From positions 1-5,750 of the forward strand of contig DATBHZ010000131.1 in assembly GCA_036557185.1 (NCBI GenBank): a DNA stretch of 5,750 nucleotides. Direction: 5' to 3'. The stretch is from DATBHZ01 sp036557185 (GTDB taxonomy: Bacteria; Actinomycetota; Acidimicrobiia; IMCC26256; JAENVU01). The position numbers were made by a program, and so were the translations under genes. The stretch's first letter is position 1. Every line of letters begins with the position of its first letter. The notes below the pieces were generated by a model, which saw nothing but the letters and a program-made list of their open reading frames with translations, did no database searches and was not told the origin of the DNA. Positions 1 to 5,091 of the stretch are shown one piece after another.

Positions 1-10
1 TGGGGCGCTC

Positions 11-18
11 GAGGGAGG
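11..18 (+). promoter_or_regulatory. Ribosome binding site of the GGDEF gene
   Basis: The purine-rich GAGGGAGG lies 7 bases before the GTG at 26. It decides the start, because the reading frame has no stop between the window edge and this codon. Confidence 0.7.
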
Positions 19-25
19 CTTCTTC

Positions 26-916
26 GTGGCACGGCAGGGAGGACTCGGACGCGGCTTGGCTGCCCTGTTGCCTACGGCAGGCGACACGGAGCCGCAGGCG
101 GTGCGACACCTCTTTCCATCGGCACTGGCGCCCGCGGGAGACCCGCCGGTGACCGAGCTCGGGGTGGAGCTCGCTGCAGAGCTCGCGACAACCGAATCAG
201 GGCTCGGCATCATCTATCGCGCGCTCGACGGGCTCGTGCAGCAGCACGACCTCGTCGATGCAGCGGTCGTGATCGAGGAGCCTGCGATGGGGCGCCAGGT
301 GTTCCGCGCCGGTCGCAGGCCGATCGAGGACACAGTCGCCGAGGCGCTCCTCGACGCGCCGCCCGGGCTGTACACGGAGCCGGCGCTCGAACCGACGGCC
401 GTCGACGTCACGATGGTCACGAGCCTCTGCGTGGTCGCACTTCGCATGGAGGTGCTGCGCTACGACTCGTGGCACGACCCGTTGACGGGCCTGTACGACC
501 GCCGCAGCTTCGACCGCCTGCTCGACATGTCGGTCGCGCGCAGCTTCCGTTACCACTGGCCGTTCACGCTCGTGGTCATCGACCTCGACGGCCTCAAGTC
601 GATCAACGACAGCGAGGGTCATGCCGCCGGCGACGCCGCGCTTCGAGCGCTGGGCGAGCGGTTCCGCCGGGTCCTCCGCTTCGGCGACAACGCGGCCCGG
701 ATCGGCGGCGACGAGTTCGCGCTCATCCTGCCGAACACCGATCCCGACGACGTGCCCATGCTCCTCGAGCGCATCGGCGCCACCCAGCTCGGCGACCGTC
801 CCTGCCCGCCGTTCTCCTACGGAGTGGCGCAGTGCCCCAACGAGTCCGACGACGTCGACAGCCTCTTCAAGCTCGCCGACAGCCGTCTCTACGAGGCGAA
901 GGGGGCGCGCCCATGA
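26..916 (+). CDS. GGDEF diguanylate cyclase with ParB-like N-terminal peptide
   Basis: Predicted cytoplasmic diguanylate cyclase of 296 residues, making c-di-GMP from two GTP. The GGDEF domain (about residues 148-296) is intact: DPLTGLYDRR at 151-160, the metal/substrate segment DLDGLK at 186-191 with ND at 194-195, GHAAGD at 198-203, the active-site GGDEF at 227-231, and a product-inhibition I-site RFGD at 218-221 exactly five residues before it. SYGVA (264-268) and the LYEAK ending are also typical. Residues about 45-140 are an alpha/beta region that could be a degenerate GAF-like sensor (inference). Residues 1-17 contain GGLGRGLAALLP, which resembles the N-terminus of ParB/Spo0J proteins. 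The GTG at 26 is preferred because GAGGGAGG lies 7 bases upstream and the product then starts MARQGGLGRG, as ParB proteins do. The frame is open back to the window edge, so an upstream start cannot be fully excluded. Its stop overlaps the next gene's start. Confidence 0.93.
   Translation: MARQGGLGRGLAALLPTAGDTEPQAVRHLFPSALAPAGDPPVTELGVELAAELATTESGLGIIYRALDGLVQQHDLVDAAVVIEEPAMGRQVFRAGRRPIEDTVAEALLDAPPGLYTEPALEPTAVDVTMVTSLCVVALRMEVLRYDSWHDPLTGLYDRRSFDRLLDMSVARSFRYHWPFTLVVIDLDGLKSINDSEGHAAGDAALRALGERFRRVLRFGDNAARIGGDEFALILPNTDPDDVPMLLERIGATQLGDRPCPPFSYGVAQCPNESDDVDSLFKLADSRLYEAKGARP
898..905 (+). promoter_or_regulatory. Ribosome binding site inside the GGDEF gene's 3' end
   Basis: GAAGGGGG ends 7 bases before the ATG at 913 and sits within the last codons of the GGDEF gene. 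It supports 913 as the start of the coupled hypothetical gene. Confidence 0.5.
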
Positions 917-1611
917 CGTACGACGACCTCGAGCTGGAGCTCCGGCGTCTCCGCGGCGTGCGCTCCACCGGATTCGCCGAGCGCGAGGGGCACTTGCACG
1001 TGCAGGTGCACACCACCGGCGAGGAGCTCGAGCCCAATCTGGGCACGAACGCGATGCGGATTGCCTACCGCCACAGCGACACGCCCGTCGCGCTCGAGAT
1101 CGTCCGTTGGCGGACGCTCGAGAGCGGAGGAGGCAACACTGCGCTCGCGGCACCGGCAGAGGCCGCCGAGGACGAGGAGACCGACGAGCCAGCGGTGCTG
1201 ACCGGCATGCCGACGGAGGCGCGCAGCGGTCCCGTCATGCGCGAGCGGCGGATCCGGCTGCTCGCCACGCTGGTCTTCCCCGACACCGACGAGCTCGAGG
1301 TGCACCTCACGTTCGAGGGGCGCCGCGTGATCGGCCGCGCGAGCGCAAGCGCGGGGCTGCTCGGCGCGGTCTCGGCAACGCTCGACGGTGTGCAGGCGTT
1401 CGCACCCGACCTCGGCGCGGAGCCCGCGGGAGCGCGCATCGTCGACGAGCAAGGGCCTACGAGCGTGATCCTCAGCGAGGTCAGCACCGAGACCGTTCGG
1501 ATGCTCGGTGTCGCGCAGGGCACGAGCCCGGTCGAAGCCGCGGCACGCGCGACGCTCCATGCGATCAACCGCACGCTCGCGTTGCACCTGACGGGCGCCG
1601 ACGCGGACTAA
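913..1611 (+). CDS. Hypothetical protein translationally coupled to the GGDEF gene
   Basis: I do not recognise this 232-residue protein. It has no signal peptide or membrane segment and looks cytoplasmic. Two folded parts can be seen. The N-terminal module (about 1-68) contains a LRGV turn followed by strands (HLHVQVHTT, MRIAYRH, VALEIVRWR). An acidic, alanine-rich linker (about 76-108, with EAAEDEETDEP) leads to a C-terminal module (about 110-226). That module alternates strands (RIRLLATLVF, ELEVHLTFEG, SVILSEV, VRMLGVAQG) with helices (SAGLLGAVSATLDGVQAF, SPVEAAARATLHAINRTL), a repeated beta-beta-alpha pattern. The ATG at 913 overlaps the GGDEF stop as ATGA, with GAAGGGGG 7 bases upstream, so the two genes are very probably co-translated and functionally linked. 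A role as partner or regulator of the GGDEF protein is inference from this coupling. The frame stays open upstream of 913, but that part is a shadow of the GGDEF gene. Confidence 0.85.
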   Translation: MTYDDLELELRRLRGVRSTGFAEREGHLHVQVHTTGEELEPNLGTNAMRIAYRHSDTPVALEIVRWRTLESGGGNTALAAPAEAAEDEETDEPAVLTGMPTEARSGPVMRERRIRLLATLVFPDTDELEVHLTFEGRRVIGRASASAGLLGAVSATLDGVQAFAPDLGAEPAGARIVDEQGPTSVILSEVSTETVRMLGVAQGTSPVEAAARATLHAINRTLALHLTGADAD

Positions 1612-2432
1612 CGCGCTGCCGAAGGCCGCTCTCCGAACCAGTTCCTCGGGTCGAGAATGACCTCAACGCTGTGTCGATCCACCAAAAGCACGGCGACGGC
1701 GAGCCGATCCAATGACGGAGCGACGCGTTCGCACAGCCTTCGGTAGGTCTTGAAGCCGGGGAACGCCAAAACGACTCCCGCGTTCGGATAGTCGCCCAGG
1801 AGAAGCAGTGCACTCAGCATGGCACCCGCGAACCATTGGCGCGCTTGCGTCGGCGGTGCGGTCGGTTTGATTGCGTCTGCCTTGGTCGCACGAGAGTAGC
1901 GACGTGACGGGTACCCCTTGACTTCGACGCAAATGACGTCGTCGTCCTTACTCGCAAGGAGGTCGACTCCGCCCTGGCGAGATGCAGTGTTCGCCTCGCG
2001 CTGGATGGTCCACCCCTGCTGGCGCAGCCACGCCGCGACGGCACCCTGAACGTTGCCTTCCCAGGACCATTCCGCATCGTGCGACACAGGTGCGTCGTCC
2101 GATCGCGCATCGGGTTCAGCGGAGAGCATCGGCTCTGCTGTGACGCGTGGGCTCTCGGCGGCCCTCGCGGGTGTTTCCGGGGCGCGAGTGACGAGCCGGT
2201 ACCGCCCGCGGTCAACGCGTTCTAGATCGTTGCTGTGGTTCATGTGATTCACGGGAGCGTTAGCACACATGATCGACGTGATCTGTGTACGAACCGTTGT
2301 TTCGGCATAAGCATCGGTGTGTCGCATCACCTCAGCGACGATCTCTTGAAGCTCGAATGTGTCACGAACGGATCGACCTTCTAGGCGACGCAGAGCGTCG
2401 AGGACCTCATCGCGGCACGTTCGTCTACTCAT
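1608..2432 (-). CDS. Winged-helix plus PD-(D/E)xK restriction-endonuclease-like protein
   Basis: Predicted nuclease of 274 residues. The N-terminal part (about 5-82) looks like the winged-helix domain often fused to restriction endonucleases (DUF7669-like): it has an ITSIMCANAPVNH segment followed by DLERVDRGRYRLV. A polar, low-complexity linker (about 83-120) follows. The C-terminal domain (about 122-262) shows a PD-(D/E)xK site: E125 in a first helix, D157 in GGVDLL, and E170-x-K172 in VICVEVKG. Next come QARQW (196-200) and two hydrophobic strands. All catalytic residues are present, so DNA cleavage is plausible; the target is unknown and no methyltransferase is in the window. GC in the 5' part is low (95 of 180 bases at 2221-2400, hand count, about 53%) compared with about 75% in the cyclase gene at 4021-4080, which suggests transfer. 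Its stop overlaps the stop of the convergent hypothetical gene. No good Shine-Dalgarno is visible, and a box 8 bases before the ATG suggests a leaderless message. Confidence 0.88.
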   Translation of the reverse strand: MSRRTCRDEVLDALRRLEGRSVRDTFELQEIVAEVMRHTDAYAETTVRTQITSIMCANAPVNHMNHSNDLERVDRGRYRLVTRAPETPARAAESPRVTAEPMLSAEPDARSDDAPVSHDAEWSWEGNVQGAVAAWLRQQGWTIQREANTASRQGGVDLLASKDDDVICVEVKGYPSRRYSRATKADAIKPTAPPTQARQWFAGAMLSALLLLGDYPNAGVVLAFPGFKTYRRLCERVAPSLDRLAVAVLLVDRHSVEVILDPRNWFGERPSAAR

Positions 2433-2440
2433 CGTCGCTC

Positions 2441-2470
2441 ACGTTATGGATCGCCGTTTGGCCGCGCCAA
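2441..2470 (-). promoter_or_regulatory. Possible leaderless promoter of the nuclease-like gene
   Basis: On the minus strand, TTGGCG (2465-2470) and TAACGT (2441-2446) are 18 bases apart. The TAnnnT box ends 8 bases before the ATG at 2432, so transcription would begin at or next to the start codon. It lies in the 67-base gap after the TPR-cyclase gene. An overlapping alternative -10, CATAAC at 2443-2448, is also possible. Confidence 0.35.
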
Positions 2471-2483
2471 CACCAGCCGCGCC
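2461..2483. repeat. Short direct repeat GCCGCGCC
   Basis: The 8-base GCCGCGCC occurs at 2461-2468 and again at 2476-2483 (period 15) in the gap upstream of the nuclease-like gene, overlapping its possible -35 box. It could be an operator half-site pair, but in GC-rich DNA chance is a serious alternative. Confidence 0.25.
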
Positions 2484-2499
2484 GGCCGGGTCTCGGCTC

Positions 2500-4437
2500 C
2501 TAGCGCCAGACGACGGTTGCCGCGTCGAGCGGATCCGAAACGCCCTTGAGGGTGAGCGCGCGCCGGTCGGTCACGACGCGCCCGCGACGGTCGTCCGCCA
2601 ATGTGGTGCAACTCGCCAGGATCTCGTCGGGTGCGGCGGCGCTCGAGACCCTCGCAGCGACGTGGACACCCAGACCTGAGTAGTCGTGCCCGCGCCGGTG
2701 AGCGTCGGCGGCGTGCAGGCCGATACGCACACGCAACGCCGAGCCATCACGAGCACGCCGCTCTGCGAGCTGCTCTTGGACCGCGCACGCGAAGTCGAGC
2801 GCGGCGGTTGGATCCGTGAAGGTCACGAAGAAGCCGTCGCCCTCCTTGTTGGCCTCGTACCCACCGAACCGTTCGAGCTCGCGGCGGAGCGCCCGCTCGT
2901 ACGAGCTCAGGAGCGCTGCCCACGCTTCGTCGCCGAGCGATTCGACCAGGGGTGTCGAGTCGACCATGTCGACGAAGACGAACGTGGCGTGGACCCGCTC
3001 ACCGCGAACGTCCGGCGCGGTAAGGAGCTGTTGTGCTGACTCGACCTCGCCCCGTGCGCCGAGCCGCTCGAAGGCGGCCACCGCCGTCTGCAGCTCCGCA
3101 CGCGCGGTGAGAGCGTCACCACGGGCGTGGTGGACACGAGCGCGGAACAGGTGGCACCGCGCCTCCTCGTACGGCGCGTCGATCTCGGACCAAAGCGATG
3201 CGCTCGCCTGGAGCGACTCCAGCGCTCCGTCGAACTCCAACGACGCAAGCTGCAGCTCAGCTCTCGTGTCGAGCGCGGCGGCCCGCGCATGCGCCGTACC
3301 GATCTGGTCGGCGAGGTTCGTGAGCTGCTCTGACAGCGCGGTCGCGTGCTCGAGCCTTCCGAGCTCGCAGGCGATCGAGACGGCGACCGGAAGCGTCGCG
3401 ATCCCTGCTTCGCGGATCATGATCGGTGCGCTCTCCAGCGTCCGCTCGATCATGGCGCGTGCGCTCTCCAGGTCCCCCTGTTGGAGCCTGGCAAGAGCCC
3501 ATGACGGCTGCGGATCGAATCCCAGCTCTTGCGAGCGGGTGAACGCGGCCTCTGCGGCGTCGAAGTCACCTCGTCGCCGGTGGATCTCACCGAGCTCCAT
3601 GTAGCCCCACGCCGCGAAACGCGGCCGCGCCTGCACGAGCTCATCGATCGCCCGACGCGCGTCGGCCTCGGCCTGGTCCAGCTCGCCGCGCATCCGGAGC
3701 ACCTCCGCGCGGTGGAATCGGCACACTCCGGGGAATCCATTGACCGCCACGCGGTCGCACCACCGCATGGTGACCTCGGTCCACTCGGCGGCGCGTCGCC
3801 ACTCACCGAGATTGCGACAGCTCCAGAGCGTCGAGCAGTAGATGGTTCCCGCGGTCTGGATGTCGAGAGACCCGCCCGTCGCAAAGGCCATCGCCTCGTC
3901 GACGAGCGAGAGCCCTTCGGCGACGTCACCGCGAGCGAGATGCGCGTGCGCACGGTCGATGATGGTCAGCGCCTCGACGTCGGTGTTACCGACCCGGCGA
4001 GCGATCTCCCGCGCCTCGTGTGCGGCGCCCAGCAGACCGTCGGCGTCGCCGGCCTGGACGAACATCCGTGCGGTCGCCCACACGAGCATCGCGTGCTCCG
4101 AGCATTCGGGCAGCCCGTCGAGGAGCGCGCCGGCTCTGCGTAGACAGCCCATGGCGACGGCGTCCTTGCCGCGCTCCCAGTGCTCGCGCGCGAGCGTCAT
4201 GCTCACACGCGCCCCGCCCCTGCGGTTCCCCTCGCGCGCGAAAGCGTCCTGGGCTCGCTCCAGCGTCGGCAGAACGAGGTCGTCACGCCCGGCCCATCGG
4301 GCGGCCTCCCCCAGGGTCTCGAGCATCCTGCCATCGAGCGCGGTCTCGTGTTCGAGCAGCGCGACGACCGCTTCCCACTCGTGGGAGTCGAACGCGAGGC
4401 TCGCGCGTTCTACGAGTTCCCCGGAGGCAGCCACCAT
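2500..4437 (-). CDS. TPR-repeat protein with C-terminal class III nucleotide cyclase domain
   Basis: Cytoplasmic protein of 645 residues predicted to make a cyclic nucleotide from an NTP, probably as a dimer. Residues about 5-470 are helix-turn-helix TPR-like repeats (units such as LARGDVAEGLSLVDEAM, MRGELDQAEADARRAI, RRGDFDAAEAAFTRS, HARGDALTARAELQTA), a likely protein-interaction or sensing scaffold. The cyclase domain (about 482-645) has metal-binding D490 in FVFVDMVDST and D534 in EGDGFF, D585 in HDYSG and R596 in VHVAAR. Two pocket positions differ from canonical enzymes. The substrate Lys position, four residues before D534, is N530 (with K531 next to it), and the transition-state Asn, four before R596, is H592. 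Activity and ATP/GTP preference are therefore uncertain. No AAA ATPase or LuxR domain is present, unlike many TPR-cyclases. The ATG at 4437 is the first codon of the TPR frame, lies 45 bases after the upstream membrane-protein gene, and has no clear Shine-Dalgarno. Confidence 0.92.
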   Translation of the reverse strand: MVAASGELVERASLAFDSHEWEAVVALLEHETALDGRMLETLGEAARWAGRDDLVLPTLERAQDAFAREGNRRGGARVSMTLAREHWERGKDAVAMGCLRRAGALLDGLPECSEHAMLVWATARMFVQAGDADGLLGAAHEAREIARRVGNTDVEALTIIDRAHAHLARGDVAEGLSLVDEAMAFATGGSLDIQTAGTIYCSTLWSCRNLGEWRRAAEWTEVTMRWCDRVAVNGFPGVCRFHRAEVLRMRGELDQAEADARRAIDELVQARPRFAAWGYMELGEIHRRRGDFDAAEAAFTRSQELGFDPQPSWALARLQQGDLESARAMIERTLESAPIMIREAGIATLPVAVSIACELGRLEHATALSEQLTNLADQIGTAHARAAALDTRAELQLASLEFDGALESLQASASLWSEIDAPYEEARCHLFRARVHHARGDALTARAELQTAVAAFERLGARGEVESAQQLLTAPDVRGERVHATFVFVDMVDSTPLVESLGDEAWAALLSSYERALRRELERFGGYEANKEGDGFFVTFTDPTAALDFACAVQEQLAERRARDGSALRVRIGLHAADAHRRGHDYSGLGVHVAARVSSAAAPDEILASCTTLADDRRGRVVTDRRALTLKGVSDPLDAATVVWR

Positions 4438-4445
4438 GCGGCGAG

Positions 4446-4451
4446 AGTGTA
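4446..4451 (-). promoter_or_regulatory. Possible leaderless -10 box of the TPR-cyclase gene
   Basis: TACACT on the minus strand ends 8 bases before the ATG at 4437, the same TAnnnT spacing as before two other genes here. I see no convincing -35 box at the matching distance. If real, it would let the cyclase be transcribed apart from the membrane-protein gene 45 bases upstream. Confidence 0.3.
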
Positions 4452-4482
4452 AGCGGGCGGGCGCGTCACGCCCCTGCGACGC

Positions 4483-4968
4483 CTAGAGGTGACCGGGGCC
4501 GACGAACGCGATGGCGACCCACGCGCCTGCGAGCACCACGGGAACCAGGTTCCACGGGTACACCGCGTGCATCGCCCAGTTCACGGGACGCGGCAGCTTT
4601 CGTTTCGTGAACCATTCGGTGCGCATGCCGGCGACGGGGAGGTCGCCGGCCTGCCGCTCCGACTCGGCGAGGTTGTTCAGGCCTCGGATGCCCTTCGTGC
4701 CGAACCACAGCGCGACCCCGCAACTGAGGGACGTCACGGCGCCGGTGATCGCGATGACGACCAGGAGCGGCTTGGGATTCGACGTGCTCCACACGACCCC
4801 GGCTGCAGCAAAGAGGAAGCCGTTGAGCGCGAAGAGCCAGCCGAGCCGCTGGTTCCGCAAGTCGTTCTCGTGCTGGATCATCCCCCGGTACACCGCGCGG
4901 CGTTCCTCACGCACTTTCGCGTCGCTCATGCTCTGGTCGGAACTGTCGGTGACCGTGGCTTCCGTCAT
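4483..4968 (-). CDS. Small membrane protein, about three transmembrane helices
   Basis: Hypothetical inner-membrane protein of 161 residues. After a polar N-terminus (1-20) and a charged helix (about 20-41, with MIQHENDLRNQR), hydrophobic segments lie at about 43-60 (GWLFALNGFLFAAAGVVW), 68-89 (LLVVIAITGAVTSLSCGVALWF) and 139-157 (WNLVPVVLAGAWVAIAFV). The loop between helices two and three is basic and contains WFTKRKLPRP. The HEN-x-L-x-NxR stretch just before the first helix reminds me of a widespread uncharacterised bacterial membrane-protein family, but I cannot name it. The ATG at 4968 is chosen because GGAG lies 6 bases upstream; ATGs at 4980 (no good Shine-Dalgarno) and 4929 are alternatives. 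The frame stays open further upstream, but that part is antisense to the divergent cyclase gene. It is first in a minus-strand run with the TPR-cyclase, so a joint function is possible but unproven. Confidence 0.8.
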   Translation of the reverse strand: MTEATVTDSSDQSMSDAKVREERRAVYRGMIQHENDLRNQRLGWLFALNGFLFAAAGVVWSTSNPKPLLVVIAITGAVTSLSCGVALWFGTKGIRGLNNLAESERQAGDLPVAGMRTEWFTKRKLPRPVNWAMHAVYPWNLVPVVLAGAWVAIAFVGPGHL

Positions 4969-4974
4969 CTCCTG

Positions 4975-4978
4975 CTCC
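4975..4978 (-). promoter_or_regulatory. Ribosome binding site choosing the membrane-protein start
   Basis: On the minus strand GGAG is followed by CAGGAG and then the ATG at 4968. This places a Shine-Dalgarno core 6 bases upstream and favours this start over the in-frame ATG at 4980, which has none. Confidence 0.5.
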
Positions 4979-5010
4979 ATCAGCCGAGCGCCCGCTCTCG
5001 AAACGCAATC

Positions 5011-5016
5011 AGGGTA
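5011..5016 (-). promoter_or_regulatory. Possible -10 box for the membrane-protein gene
   Basis: TACCCT on the minus strand lies 42 bases before the ATG at 4968, in the divergent intergenic region. No matching -35 box is evident, so this is only a candidate. It would give a short leader carrying the GGAG site. Confidence 0.2.
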
Positions 5017-5078
5017 GTCACGGACCCATCGCGGCGGGTGGAATGCAGAGCTCGCGTGCAACACGAGCGGCGCCGTCC

Positions 5079-5084
5079 TAGCGT
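5079..5084 (+). promoter_or_regulatory. Possible leaderless -10 box of the Rv1264-like cyclase gene
   Basis: TAGCGT ends 7 bases before the ATG at 5092, a spacing typical of actinobacterial leaderless messages. The region around 5056-5061 (GTGCAA) is a poor -35 match. No Shine-Dalgarno precedes the ATG, which fits leaderless translation. Confidence 0.4.
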
Positions 5085-5091
5085 GCGAGCG

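Noticed and set aside
1..25. GGDEF gene starting before the window
   Set aside because: The frame is open to the edge, but a strong ribosome binding site and a ParB-like MARxGGLGRGL start favour the GTG at 26.
469..912. Upstream extension of the hypothetical gene at 913
   Set aside because: The frame is open only because of GC bias and overlaps the well-supported GGDEF coding sequence. The extension is rich in Arg and Pro, and 913 has an ATGA overlap and a ribosome binding site.
197..1153. Long minus-strand open frame across the GGDEF gene
   Set aside because: It encodes Arg/Ala-rich sequence with no domain and is the mirror of GGDEF codons, a usual high-GC artefact.
1590..1625. Bidirectional terminator at the convergent gene ends
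   Set aside because: Only a 4-base CGCG stem around GACTAA is visible, with no T-rich tail on either strand.
2476..2505. Terminator after the TPR-cyclase gene
   Set aside because: On the minus strand AGCCG and CGGCT can pair around a GC palindrome, but the stem is short and lacks a T tract.
2816..3604. Long plus-strand open frames within the TPR-cyclase gene
   Set aside because: Ser/Arg/Ala-rich shadow translations antisense to clear TPR and cyclase motifs.
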